From Streptomyces sp. Je 1-332 (GTDB lineage Bacteria > Actinomycetota > Actinomycetes > Streptomycetales > Streptomycetaceae), in contig NZ_CP160402.1 in NCBI RefSeq assembly GCF_040730185.1, positions 1,116,001 to 1,180,000 on the forward strand: 64,000 nucleotides of DNA. The letters run 5' to 3'. This document shows positions 1 through 8,110 of this stretch, in pieces. The notes under the pieces were generated by a model. That model was not told the DNA's origin, made no database searches, and was given only the letters and a program-made list of their open reading frames with translations. Within the stretch, counting starts at the first letter, position 1, and every line of letters starts with the position of its first letter. The position numbers and the translations under genes were made by a program.

Positions 1-51
1 AAAAAGATGCTCAGCACGGTGCGTGAATACGGCAACGGGTCCAAATCCTGA
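1..51 (+). CDS. C-terminal end of a third tandem exported paralog (partial)
   Basis: Only the last 16 codons and stop of this gene lie in the window. They encode a tail containing KKMLSTVR, which matches the C-terminal segments of the next two genes (KILSTVRLNG in both). It is therefore the first visible member of a tandem family of membrane-anchored exported proteins. Everything upstream is missing, so length and start cannot be judged. Function is unknown. Confidence 0.7.
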   Translation, partial: KKMLSTVREYGNGSKS

Positions 52-126
52 TCAACCGCCCCACCCCGGGCCCTCCCACCAGGGGTTGCCGCCCTGACGC
101 TGTCTCATGACCCGTATCGTTTCCCG

Positions 127-205
127 CCATGTGGCCAGGACAGCAGCCGCCCGGGGGCGAGCAGAACCCGCAGGATCAGAATCCCAACCCGTACCAGCAG
201 CCGGG
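127..205. repeat. 79-bp block identical to 1211-1289 (copy 1)
   Basis: From two bases before the ATG at 129, 79 bases are identical to 1211-1289 at the start of the next gene; the match then decays (g/a difference at 206 versus 1290). The 5' ends are thus more alike than the gene bodies, which suggests recent duplication or gene conversion. Confidence 0.85.
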
Positions 206-1112
206 ATACCAGCAGCCCAACCCGTACCAGCAGACCGACGCGCAACAGCAAGGGCAGTGGGGCAACGCGCCTGCCATGCCGGGAGCTCCCCAGCCGCAAG
301 GCGGCGGCAACGGCTCCAGAACCAAGGTGATCGCCTTGGTGGCGGCCGCCGCGGTCGTAGTGGCCGCCGGCGTCACCGGGTTCCTCGTGCTCGGGGGCGG
401 CGATGACGAGAAGAACGCCGCCGCCCCTCAGAAGTCAACCGCCGGGAACCCCGGCCCGGCGGACTCCCCGACGGAGGGAGAGGGCGACGACCGCGGCACC
501 GACAACGGCCCCGCGCCCACCGTCAAGGGCTGGCAGGTCGTGGTGAACCCCAAGCGGGGGACCGCCTTTGACGTGCCACCCGGCTGGGAGATCAAGGCCG
601 CGAAGTCCTCGGTCACGTTCGAGGACGTCGAGACGGGTGAGCCGCTCATCACGATGTCGGCGCCCGCGTACTACAAGTCGAAGTGGTGCTCCTCCGACAG
701 CGACAACGACGGCCAGGACGAGGACAAGGCGCTTTCGGCCACGGGCACCAAGGGTGCGAACGGTGCGAAGAACACGGACGAAGTCGCCGTGAATCAAGTC
801 GGCTGGTGGGTCTACGGCCCTTATACGCAGCCGGACAAGAAGAGCCTCCACGTCGACGAGAAGGCGAAGCCCTACACCACCAAGTCGGGCATCAAGGGCA
901 GCATCGCGTGGGCCCGGTCCAAGAACGCGCCGCAGCGTTCCAAGTGCGATTCGGACGGCAAGGCCATCACGTTCGGCTTCAAGAACTCCGAGGGCGAGTA
1001 CGTCGCCTGGAGCCTCTACAGCGCCAAAGGCGTCAAGGACGAGGTCCCGGACGAGACCATCATGAAGATCCTCAGCACGGTGCGTCTGAACGGGGACCCG
1101 TCGGCTTCCTGA
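129..1112 (+). CDS. Membrane-anchored exported protein, tandem paralog 1
   Basis: A 327-residue protein of unknown function. Residues 1-60 are Pro/Gln/Asn-rich (repeated PYQQPG-type units) and probably cytoplasmic. One membrane helix follows at about 66-90 (ALVAAAAVVVAAGVTGF), then a charged linker and an extracellular domain of about 200 residues. That domain has two conserved cysteines (KWCS and SKCDSDG) and an acidic loop DSDNDGQD that fits the DxDxDG calcium-loop pattern. The start at 129 is favoured because the next gene begins with the same MWPGQQPPGG. It lies 77 bases after the previous paralog and 100 bases before the next, so the array may be co-transcribed. I do not recognise a named family. 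Confidence 0.85.
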   Translation: MWPGQQPPGGEQNPQDQNPNPYQQPGYQQPNPYQQTDAQQQGQWGNAPAMPGAPQPQGGGNGSRTKVIALVAAAAVVVAAGVTGFLVLGGGDDEKNAAAPQKSTAGNPGPADSPTEGEGDDRGTDNGPAPTVKGWQVVVNPKRGTAFDVPPGWEIKAAKSSVTFEDVETGEPLITMSAPAYYKSKWCSSDSDNDGQDEDKALSATGTKGANGAKNTDEVAVNQVGWWVYGPYTQPDKKSLHVDEKAKPYTTKSGIKGSIAWARSKNAPQRSKCDSDGKAITFGFKNSEGEYVAWSLYSAKGVKDEVPDETIMKILSTVRLNGDPSAS

Positions 1113-1210
1113 GTCGTTTCGTACGTCGGCGGGGCTTGTGACCCGATGTGCCGCCGCCCCCCACGAGGGCAGCGATGACATCAGGCCACAAGCCCCTCTA
1201 TGGTTACTGC

Positions 1211-1289
1211 CCATGTGGCCAGGACAGCAGCCGCCCGGGGGCGAGCAGAACCCGCAGGATCAGAATCCCAACCCGTACCAGCAGCCGGG
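1211..1289. repeat. 79-bp block identical to 127-205 (copy 2)
   Basis: Second copy of the identical 5' block; it includes the ATG at 1213 and the codons for MWPGQQPPGGEQ and the following Pro/Gln repeats. Confidence 0.85.
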
Positions 1290-2250
1290 GTACCAGCAGC
1301 CGAACCCGTATCAGCAGCCGGGATACCAGCAGCAGCAGCCGCACTCGGGTGCCTTCTCGCAGCCCGAGCAGGCGCAGTGGGCCGCGCCGACGCCGCCGCC
1401 CATGCCGCCTCAGCAGGGCGGTCAGGGCGGGGACGGGAACAAGACGAAGATCACCGCGATCGTCGCGGCGCTCGCCGTCCTGGTGGCCGCCGGTGTCACG
1501 GGCTTCCTCGTCCTTGGCGGCGACAAGGACGACGAGGCGGACGGGAAGCCGGAGAAGAAGACTCCCGCCAAGTCCGCGTCCCCGAAGCCGACCCCGACCG
1601 ACGAGGGCGGCAGCGAGCGCGGCACGGGCAACGACCCGAAGCCGACGATCAAGGGCTGGCAGGTCGTCGTGAACCCCAAGTGGGGCACCGCCTTCGACGT
1701 CCCGGCCGACTGGGAGGTGGAGACCCCCGGCACCTTCATCGGCTTCGAGGACCGCGAGAAGGGCGACGGCAGCGCGCTCATCGGCATGTCCGCGCCCGCG
1801 ATCTTCAAGCCGAAGTGGTGCTCGTTCGACGACGACAAGGACGGCACGAAGGACGACACGTCCCTCGGCACGGTCGGTACCAAGGGCCAGAACGGCGCCA
1901 AGAACACCGAGGACGTCGCGCGCAACGACTCGGCGTGGTGGGTCTTCGGCGGCTACACGGGCCAGAAGAAGGCCGACAAGAAGAAGATCAAGGTCGGCAA
2001 GGTGGAGTCGTTCACCACCGCGTCGGGCGTCAAGGGAAGCGTCGCGACCTCCACGACGTCCGGCGTCCCCAAGACCGACAAATGCGACTCGGACGGCAAG
2101 GCCACGACGTTCGCCTTCAAGAACGCCGAGGGTGAGTACGTCGCCTGGTCGATGTACGGCGCCAAGGGCGTGAAGGACGAGATTCCCGACGCGACGGTGA
2201 AGAAGATCCTGAGCACGGTACGTCTGAACGGCGACGGCGAGGAGTCCTGA
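1213..2250 (+). CDS. Membrane-anchored exported protein, tandem paralog 2
   Basis: A 345-residue paralog of the preceding gene with the same plan: Pro/Gln-rich N terminus (longer here, with extra PGYQQ units), one membrane helix at about 78-102 (TAIVAALAVLVAAGVTGF), a Lys/Pro/Thr linker, and an extracellular domain with cysteines at KWCS and DKCDSDG. The acidic loop FDDDKDGTKDD keeps the DxDxDG pattern, so a metal-binding loop is plausible but unproven. An in-frame upstream GTG at 1138 exists, but the MWPGQQPPGG match to the first paralog supports 1213. The stop lies inside a 25-bp tandem duplication. Function unknown. Confidence 0.85.
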   Translation: MWPGQQPPGGEQNPQDQNPNPYQQPGYQQPNPYQQPGYQQQQPHSGAFSQPEQAQWAAPTPPPMPPQQGGQGGDGNKTKITAIVAALAVLVAAGVTGFLVLGGDKDDEADGKPEKKTPAKSASPKPTPTDEGGSERGTGNDPKPTIKGWQVVVNPKWGTAFDVPADWEVETPGTFIGFEDREKGDGSALIGMSAPAIFKPKWCSFDDDKDGTKDDTSLGTVGTKGQNGAKNTEDVARNDSAWWVFGGYTGQKKADKKKIKVGKVESFTTASGVKGSVATSTTSGVPKTDKCDSDGKATTFAFKNAEGEYVAWSMYGAKGVKDEIPDATVKKILSTVRLNGDGEES

Positions 2251-2288
2251 GCCACTGCTCCGCGAGGAGTCCTGAGCCACTGCTCCGC
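2239..2288. repeat. 25-bp perfect tandem duplication over the stop codon
   Basis: Two adjacent identical 25-base units (2239-2263 and 2264-2288), each containing GAGGAGTCCTGAGCC. The duplication copies the last two codons and stop of the preceding gene into the 3' flank. It looks like a replication-slippage event. Confidence 0.85.
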
Positions 2289-2362
2289 TGAGCCGTCCGT
2301 GGGGTACTGCCCCGTGCGGAATCGGTTTGGCAAGTCGGTGCTCCGGCGGCGATAGTCCCCTG

Positions 2363-3688
2363 GTGACCAATCCCGCCGCCGTGCGCCGCCCCGCCTGGGC
2401 CGGCCGCAACTACAGCCTGCTGACCGCCGCCGCGATCGTGACCAACCTGGGCAGCCACGGTGCCCTGATCGCGGCGGCGTTCGCCGTGCTCGACTCGGGT
2501 GGTGACGGCGGGGACGTGGGTCTGGTGGCGGCGGCCCGCACGCTGCCGCTCGTGCTGTTCCTGCTGATCGGCGGCGCGGTCGCCGACCGGCTTCCGCGCC
2601 ACCATGTGATGGTCGCGGCCAACGCCCTCAACTGCCTCTCGCAGGCGGTCTTCGCGGTGCTCGTCATATCCGGCACGCCTCCGCTGTGGTCGATGATGCT
2701 GCTCACCGCGCTCGGCGGCACCGGCCAGGCGTTCTTCGGGCCGGCCGCCGAAGGCATGCTGATGTCGACCGTCAGTGGCGAGCAGGTGAGCCGCGCCTTC
2801 GCGCTGTACCGCATGGCGATGCAGGGCGCGGGGCTCGGCGGCGCTGCGCTCGGCGGCCTGATGGTCGCCGCGATCGGGCCCGGCTGGGTGCTCGCGGTGG
2901 ACGCGGCGGCGTTCGCGGTGGCGGGAGCGCTGCGATCGTTCCTCGACGTGAGCCACATCCCCGCGCGCGAACCCGGCGGCGGCCTGCTCTCCGATCTGCG
3001 GGACGGCTGGCGGGAGTTCATCGGCCGGCCGTGGCTGTGGGCGATCGTGGCGCAGTTCTCCGTGGTGGTGGCGGTGGTCGGCGCGGCCGAGGCGGTCTTC
3101 GGGCCACTGGTCGCCCGGGACGAGCTCGGCGGGGCGGGGCCCTGGGGTCTCGCGCTCGGTGCGTTCGGCGCGGGCACGGTCGGTGGCGCGTTCCTGATGA
3201 TGCGGTGGAAGCCGCGGCGCCTGCTGCTCGCGGGCACCCTCTGCGTCTTCCCGCTGGCCGCGCCGTCGGCGGCGCTCGCGGTGCCGTTGCCGGTGTGGGG
3301 GCTGGCGGCGGTGATGTTCGTGAGCGGCGTCGCGATCGAGGTGTTCGGCGTCTCCTGGATGACGGCGATGCACCAGGAGATCCCCGAGGAGAAACTGTCC
3401 CGCGTCGCCGCCTACGACTGGTTCGGCTCGATCGCGATGGTCCCGCTCGCCACAGCGCTCGCGGGCCCGGCGGAACTGGCCTTCGGGCGCTCGACGTCGC
3501 TGTGGGGCTGCGCGGCGCTGGTGGTCGTGGTGACGGCCCTGGTGCTGTTCGTACCGGACGTACGCAATCTGACGCGCCGCACGTCATCAAAGGAAATCAC
3601 CAAGGCCCCGACACCCATCGCGGCCCCCACGGTCGACCCCACCGCCGCCTCGACCGACGCCGAAGCCCCTATCCGACGGCTCGGGTGA
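2363..3688 (+). CDS. Major facilitator superfamily (MFS) transporter
   Basis: A 441-residue integral membrane protein with about twelve hydrophobic helices, of the MFS drug/metabolite exporter type. The loop after helix 2 carries the motif-A-like GGAVADRLPRH, with its acidic and basic residues, which supports MFS. The C terminus is a Thr/Pro/Ala-rich cytoplasmic tail. GTG at 2363 (MTNPAAVRRPAW) is preferred; an in-frame TTG at 2327 would add twelve atypical residues. It converges on the spermidine-synthase-like gene with only 33 bases between the stops. Substrate cannot be inferred. Confidence 0.85.
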   Translation: MTNPAAVRRPAWAGRNYSLLTAAAIVTNLGSHGALIAAAFAVLDSGGDGGDVGLVAAARTLPLVLFLLIGGAVADRLPRHHVMVAANALNCLSQAVFAVLVISGTPPLWSMMLLTALGGTGQAFFGPAAEGMLMSTVSGEQVSRAFALYRMAMQGAGLGGAALGGLMVAAIGPGWVLAVDAAAFAVAGALRSFLDVSHIPAREPGGGLLSDLRDGWREFIGRPWLWAIVAQFSVVVAVVGAAEAVFGPLVARDELGGAGPWGLALGAFGAGTVGGAFLMMRWKPRRLLLAGTLCVFPLAAPSAALAVPLPVWGLAAVMFVSGVAIEVFGVSWMTAMHQEIPEEKLSRVAAYDWFGSIAMVPLATALAGPAELAFGRSTSLWGCAALVVVVTALVLFVPDVRNLTRRTSSKEITKAPTPIAAPTVDPTAASTDAEAPIRRLG

Positions 3689-3721
3689 GCCCAACGCGCC
3701 CGACCCGCCCCCGTCGCTCCC

Positions 3722-4690
3722 TCAGCCGATGCTGAAAGCCCCGTCAGGCGGTTCGGGTGAGGCGACCGCCTGCTCGTCGTGTACCGGCCTCGCGTCGCCG
3801 ATGAAGCGGCGCAGCGCAGGGCCGTCCTGCACGCGCGCCGGGAAGACGTCGGCCGCCGTTCGTCGGGACAGAGACCTCACGTCGATGGGCTCGTGGGAGG
3901 CGACGAGCACCGCGTTGCCGAAGCGGCGGCCCCGCAGCACCGCCGGTTCGGCGATCAGTGCGATCTCCTCGAAGACCTCGGCGAAGGTGGCCAGCTGGGA
4001 GCGGAGGAAGGCGAACGGCGCCCCGTCGGCGAGGTTCGCCGCGTAGCGGCCGCCCGCGCGCAGTACGCGGTCCGCGGCGCGCGCGTACGCCACTGACGTG
4101 AGATGGGCCGGGACCCGCGAGCCGCCGAACACATCGGCGATCATTACGTCGGCGCTGTCCGGGGCCGCCTCCTCCAGCCACTGCCGCGCGTCCGCGCCGT
4201 GCACCGTGATCCCGGACTCCGGCGGCAACGGCAGCCGTTCGGCGACCAGTTCGAGCAGGCCCCGGTCCGCCTCCACCACGTCCTGCCGCGAGCCCGGCCG
4301 GGTCGCGGCGACGTAGCGGGGCAGGGTGAGCGCGCCGCCGCCGAGGTGGATCACGTCCAGGGGGCGGCGGTCCCGGTGGTCCGGGCCGTCCTGGTCGTCG
4401 GCCGTGTCCAGGACGTGCGCGAGGCGCTGCGCGTACTCGAACTCGAGGTACGTGGGCGCGTCCAGATCCACGTACGACTGAGGCGCCCCGTCGACCGTGA
4501 GCAGCCAGGCGCGGGACCGGTCCACGTCCGGCATCAGCTTGGCGGTGCCGTGGTCCACGTCCTTGATGACGGGTATGGCCTCGGCCGCGCGTTCGTCCGG
4601 GCGTTCGTCCGGGCGTTCGTCCGCGGGCTCATCCGCGGGTTCATCCGCGCGTCCAACCGCGGGTTCATCCGCGCTTTCGTCCTCAGTCAC
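3722..4690 (-). CDS. Spermidine/spermine synthase family protein
   Basis: A 322-residue soluble protein with a Rossmann methyltransferase fold of the spermidine synthase family. VIHLGGGALTLPRYV is the nucleotide-binding motif I, followed by an acidic residue in VVEADRG and by GADARQW. There are no membrane helices. The first ~30 residues are low-complexity repeats of DEPADERPDER, encoded by near-identical 12-base units. GTG 4690 is chosen because residues after it lead into the family's usual N terminus; an in-frame ATG at 4744 is possible. It follows tuf3 on the same strand by about 60 bases. True aminopropyl transfer is not certain. Confidence 0.8.
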   Translation of the reverse strand: MTEDESADEPAVGRADEPADEPADERPDERPDERAAEAIPVIKDVDHGTAKLMPDVDRSRAWLLTVDGAPQSYVDLDAPTYLEFEYAQRLAHVLDTADDQDGPDHRDRRPLDVIHLGGGALTLPRYVAATRPGSRQDVVEADRGLLELVAERLPLPPESGITVHGADARQWLEEAAPDSADVMIADVFGGSRVPAHLTSVAYARAADRVLRAGGRYAANLADGAPFAFLRSQLATFAEVFEEIALIAEPAVLRGRRFGNAVLVASHEPIDVRSLSRRTAADVFPARVQDGPALRRFIGDARPVHDEQAVASPEPPDGAFSIG

Positions 4691-4750
4691 CGCTCCATTG
4701 TGCCCGCCTCCCCCGGGGGTGGATCCCCCGAAGAAGGCGGGCATCGGACG

Positions 4751-5920
4751 TCAGCCGATCTCCGTCACCGTGCCCGCCCCGACCGTGCGCCCGCCCTCAC
4801 GGATCGCGAAGCCGAGGCCCGTCTCCAGGGGCATGTCGCGACCGAGCTCGACCGTCATGGTGACGGTGTCGCCGGGCCGTGCGACCGCGGCTTCGCCGAG
4901 GTCGACGTCCCCGACCACGTCCGCGGTGCGGAGATAGAACTGCGGCCGGTAGCCGGTCGCGATCGGCGTCGACCGTCCCCCCTCCTTGGTCGACAGGACG
5001 TACACCTGCGCGGTGAAACGGCGGCTCGGACTGACGCTCCCCGGCTCCGCGACGACATGCCCGCGGCGCACGGCGTCGCGTGGCACGCCGCGCAGGAGCA
5101 GCGCCACGTTGTCACCCGCCTGCGCGGACTCCATGGGCTTGCCGAAGGTCTCGAGCCCGGTGACGACGGTCTCCGTCGCGGCGCCGAGTACCTCCACCCG
5201 GTCACCGATCCGCACCGTGCCGCGCTCGACGGCTCCGGTGACGACGGTTCCGCGCCCGGTGATGGTGAGCACGTTCTCCACCGGCAGCAGAAAGGGAGCG
5301 TCGACATACCGCTCGGGCATGGGCACATAGGTGTCCACCGCGTCGAGCAGCGCCTCGATGGCGGCGGCCCACCGCGGGTCGCCCTCCAGCGCCTTCAGCC
5401 CCGACACGCGTACGACCGGTACGGAGTCACCCCCGTAACCGTGCGCGGAGAGCAGCTCGCGCACCTCCAACTCGACGAGGTCGGTGAGCTCCTCGTCACC
5501 GGCGTCCGCCTTGTTGAGCGCGACGACGATGTGGTCGACGCCCACCTGGCGGGCGAGCAGGACGTGCTCGGCGGTCTGCGGCATGATCCCGTCGAGCGCG
5601 GAGACGACGAGGATCGCCCCGTCCAGCTGCGCCGCGCCGGTGACCATGTTCTTGACGTAGTCGGCGTGGCCCGGCATGTCCACGTGCGCGTAGTGCCGGG
5701 TGTCGGTCTCGTACTCGACGTGCGCGATGTTGATGGTGATGCCGCGCTGCGCCTCCTCGGGGGCGCGGTCGATGCGGTCGAAGGGCACGAACGTGCCGGT
5801 ACCGCGCTCGCTGAGGACCTTGGTGATGGCGGCGGTCAGGGTGGTCTTGCCGTGGTCGACGTGGCCCATCGTGCCGATGTTGAGGTGCGGTTTGGTGCGG
5901 ACGTAAGCCGTCTTGGACAT
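4751..5920 (-). CDS. tuf3: Elongation factor Tu, divergent tuf3-type paralog
   Basis: A 389-residue translational GTPase that would deliver aminoacyl-tRNA to the ribosome. It has all three EF-Tu domains: G1 GHVDHGKT (19-26), G2 in [15 protein letters not shown]3 DMPGH (81-85) and G4 NKAD (136-139). Housekeeping bacterial EF-Tu normally has DCPGH and NKCD/NKVD and about 397 residues, so this is the divergent second EF-Tu known in streptomycetes. In S. coelicolor that paralog is reported to respond to the stringent response. It stands alone, without fusA or rpsL, which also fits tuf3. Upstream are a short ORF, a strong GC hairpin and a dyad. Confidence 0.93.
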   Translation of the reverse strand: MSKTAYVRTKPHLNIGTMGHVDHGKTTLTAAITKVLSERGTGTFVPFDRIDRAPEEAQRGITINIAHVEYETDTRHYAHVDMPGHADYVKNMVTGAAQLDGAILVVSALDGIMPQTAEHVLLARQVGVDHIVVALNKADAGDEELTDLVELEVRELLSAHGYGGDSVPVVRVSGLKALEGDPRWAAAIEALLDAVDTYVPMPERYVDAPFLLPVENVLTITGRGTVVTGAVERGTVRIGDRVEVLGAATETVVTGLETFGKPMESAQAGDNVALLLRGVPRDAVRRGHVVAEPGSVSPSRRFTAQVYVLSTKEGGRSTPIATGYRPQFYLRTADVVGDVDLGEAAVARPGDTVTMTVELGRDMPLETGLGFAIREGGRTVGAGTVTEIG

Positions 5921-5969
5921 GGCGGTTCCTTCTCCGGAACTCGAAGCTGAAGACCCCGGGGGCCGAACC

Positions 5970-6012
5970 GACCCTCCCCCTATGGGGTCCGCCGGAATGT
6001 CCGGGGAGGGTC
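5970..6012 (-). promoter_or_regulatory. GC-rich hairpin in the tuf3 leader (attenuator or terminator candidate)
   Basis: Perfect 10-bp inverted repeat GACCCTCCCC / GGGGAGGGTC (5970-5979 and 6003-6012) with a 23-base loop, 50 bases upstream of the tuf3 start. The 3' end of the short ORF at 6011-6115 runs into the stem. No U-run follows, so it is either a weak terminator for the upstream transcript or a folded leader element. Confidence 0.55.
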
Positions 6013-6115
6013 AGCGTCGGGCGCCGTCGACAGGAAGTGCGGCGCAGAGGAGGACGGCAGCCTTCGCAGCGACCGCGACCGCGGTCAGAGCTGCGAGGAA
6101 GGCATACCGGAACAT
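6011..6115 (-). CDS. Possible 34-residue hydrophobic peptide upstream of tuf3
   Basis: ATG at 6115 opens a 34-codon frame ending in TGA at 6011. The product starts MFRYAFLAALTAVAVAAKAA and is strongly hydrophobic with two arginines at its end, so it could be a small membrane peptide or a leader peptide for tuf3. No convincing ribosome binding site precedes it and its third-position GC is only moderate. It is reported because its stop falls within the stem of the downstream hairpin. Confidence 0.3.
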   Translation of the reverse strand: MFRYAFLAALTAVAVAAKAAVLLCAALPVDGARR

Positions 6116-6145
6116 GTCGCAGATCATTGCCGACGGGCAGGGGTA

Positions 6146-6173
6146 CGTCGAATGCTTTTCGTGCCTTTCGACG
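6146..6173. promoter_or_regulatory. CGTCGAA-N14-TTCGACG dyad upstream of tuf3
   Basis: Perfect 7-bp arms (6146-6152 and 6167-6173) around an AT-richer 14-base centre, about 230 bases upstream of tuf3 and 30 bases upstream of the short ORF. It could be an operator or a small hairpin; no binding protein can be named. Confidence 0.35.
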
Positions 6174-6260
6174 GGCGCCGCGTGACGTCCGCGTGCTGGG
6201 CCCGCACATGAGGTCCTCCCCTGAAGCCCGCTGCGAAGCCCGCCGCGAAGCCCGCTGCGG

Positions 6261-6959
6261 TCAGAGGTTCTTCAGCGCCTCACGCACCGAGAGCGGCGCG
6301 AGCCGTCCGCGCTCCCGCTCGACGAAGTCGCGTACGGCCGTCGGATCGGTCTTGGCGTATTCGCGCAGGCACCAGCCGATGGCCTTGCGGATGAAGAAGT
6401 CAGGGTGCCCGGACTGCCGCACGCAGTAGCCGAAGAGACGTTCGGTGTCGGTGGTGTCCTTGTGGCGCAGCTGGTGGAGGAGGGCGGTGCGGGCCACCCA
6501 CAGGTCCTCGTCCTCGATCCAGACGTCCATCTCGGCCCTGAGCTCCGGGTCGGCGGCGACCAGACCGCCCACGACGTGCGCGGCGAGCGCGTCGACCGTG
6601 TCCCACCAGGACACAGTCGTCACGAGGTGGCGGGCGACCGGCAGGAAGCCCGAGGAGAGGAGCTTCACGTGGCGGCGCAGCAAGTCCACGGCGAAGTAGG
6701 CGTACTCGCGCTCCGGCAGCTGCCAGCAGCGCAGCGCGATCGCCGTGCAGTCCGCCTCGTCGGGACGCGGAAGCCCGGCGACGACCGTGCGGGACAGTTG
6801 GCGGCGCTGGGGCGCGGGAACGCCCAGGAAGGGAGCGACGTTCTTCAAGTACGCCTGGGTCTGCGCGGCCCGCGGTGGATCGGCCGCCGCCGCGTACGTC
6901 GCGGTGAGCCGCTCCATGACGGTGTCGGCCAAGTCGCTGTGCGGGACGGTCACGCTCAT
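6261..6959 (-). CDS. AlkD-like DNA alkylation repair protein (HEAT-repeat DNA glycosylase)
   Basis: A 232-residue all-helical protein of the AlkD family, whose HEAT-like repeats bind DNA and excise bulky or cationic alkylated bases. Diagnostic residues are WWDTVD (118-123), containing the Trp and catalytic Asp of the family, and the C-terminal HPDFFIRKAIGWCLREY signature. The start ATG 6959 is preceded by AGGGG eight bases upstream; an in-frame upstream extension to 7091 lacks family character. It is divergent from the VTT membrane protein gene. The ~150-base shared upstream region holds imperfect repeats of a TGTGACRCCGGA-like word. Confidence 0.88.
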   Translation of the reverse strand: MSVTVPHSDLADTVMERLTATYAAAADPPRAAQTQAYLKNVAPFLGVPAPQRRQLSRTVVAGLPRPDEADCTAIALRCWQLPEREYAYFAVDLLRRHVKLLSSGFLPVARHLVTTVSWWDTVDALAAHVVGGLVAADPELRAEMDVWIEDEDLWVARTALLHQLRHKDTTDTERLFGYCVRQSGHPDFFIRKAIGWCLREYAKTDPTAVRDFVERERGRLAPLSVREALKNL

Positions 6960-7111
6960 GGAAGGCACCCCTGAACTGTGATTCTGTGACACCGGAGCAG
7001 TGACGCCGCAACTGGGACACCGGAATCGTGCCGCTGGAACTGTCCGGAACTGTGACGCCCGTGAGACGCACCATACGGCGATCACACACATTTGTCGGTT
7101 AGTCTCCCCGG

Positions 7112-7816
7112 ATGTTCGACTCTGCCGCTGCCCGCCCGCAGGGCCTCGCCGTGCGCTGCACCAAGGTGCTGCTCTCGCCGTGGTCGCGGCTGACTCTGCT
7201 GGTGGCGCTACTCGCCGCCGCCGGGACGTGCGTGCTGCTCTTCGAGCCGCAGCGCATTCTGTCCGACGGCTGGCCCGCGCAACTCGGCGGCGCCGCCGCC
7301 GTGATGGTCTTCGCCGTGGCTTACGGCCTGTGCACCACCGCGTTCGTGCCGCGTCCGCTGCTCAATCTGGCGGCGGGCGCCCTGTTCGGGGCCCAGGCGG
7401 GCCTCGTCGCGGCGCTCGCCGGCACGGTCCTCGGGTCCGGGATCGCCTTCGGACTCGGCAGGATGCTGGGGCAGGACGCACTGCGCCCGCTGCTCCGTGG
7501 GCGCTGGCTGAAGGCGGCCGACGGGCAGCTGAGCAGACACGGCTTCCGGTCGATGCTGGCGGCGCGCCTCTTCCCCGGTGTGCCGTTCGCCGCGGCCAAC
7601 TACTGCGCGGCGGTGTCCCGTATGGGGTGGCTGCCGTTCCTGCTCGCCACCGGCCTGGGGTCGATCCCGAACACCGCCGCGTACGTCATCGCGGGCGCCC
7701 GCGCGTCGACGCCCACGTCCCCCGTCTTCCTCGTCGCCATGGGCTTCATCGCGGTGACGGGTCTCGCGGGAGCGGTGGTGGCGTGGCTCAAGCGCCATCA
7801 CCTGCGCGACCGGTAG
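7112..7816 (+). CDS. TVP38/TMEM64 (VTT/SNARE-associated) family membrane protein
   Basis: A 234-residue polytopic membrane protein with about five helices. The central block (FVPRPLLNLAAGALFG, then GTVLGSGIAFGLGR, then ARLFPGVPFAAANY) is the conserved VTT core of TVP38/DedA-type proteins, which are linked to lipid scrambling or transport across the membrane. The start is supported by proximity to a promoter-like TTGTCG region. It sits before uppP, whose product recycles undecaprenyl phosphate; a shared envelope-lipid role is inference. Its last codons are copied in a 3' triple repeat. Confidence 0.85.
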   Translation: MFDSAAARPQGLAVRCTKVLLSPWSRLTLLVALLAAAGTCVLLFEPQRILSDGWPAQLGGAAAVMVFAVAYGLCTTAFVPRPLLNLAAGALFGAQAGLVAALAGTVLGSGIAFGLGRMLGQDALRPLLRGRWLKAADGQLSRHGFRSMLAARLFPGVPFAAANYCAAVSRMGWLPFLLATGLGSIPNTAAYVIAGARASTPTSPVFLVAMGFIAVTGLAGAVVAWLKRHHLRDR

Positions 7817-7870
7817 ATCAGATCACCTGCGCGACCGGCAGATCGGACCACCTTGCGCGACCGGTAGATC
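7798..7870. repeat. Three ~25-bp direct repeats at the 3' end of the VTT gene
   Basis: Units begin at 7798, 7823 and about 7848 and share CACCTGCGCGACCGGTAGATC with one to three changes. The first unit contains the last codons and stop (HHLRDR, TAG) of the upstream gene, so the gene end has been amplified downstream. Confidence 0.75.
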
Positions 7871-8110
7871 GAAACGACGCCTAACCGAACTGCCGCGACG
7901 CTCACCGGTTTCCGCGACATGGTCCGACCGGGGGGCGTCGGCACCGCGCCCCTCCCCTTGGACGGCGGCCCTCCAGCGGTCCCGTAACCAAGTGACGCTA
8001 CGCTGCCCCACGGCAAGGGAGTGATCACCCCTCGCTCCCATCCTTCCCGTACCTCCCAGCACGTGACCGCACCCGCAGCCCATGATCCGTACTTGGACGG
8101 CGCAGTTTCC

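Noticed and set aside
1204..2409. Long minus-strand open frame opposite paralog 2
   Set aside because: Arg/Leu/Gly-rich antisense shadow of a well-supported plus-strand gene, a normal effect of high GC.
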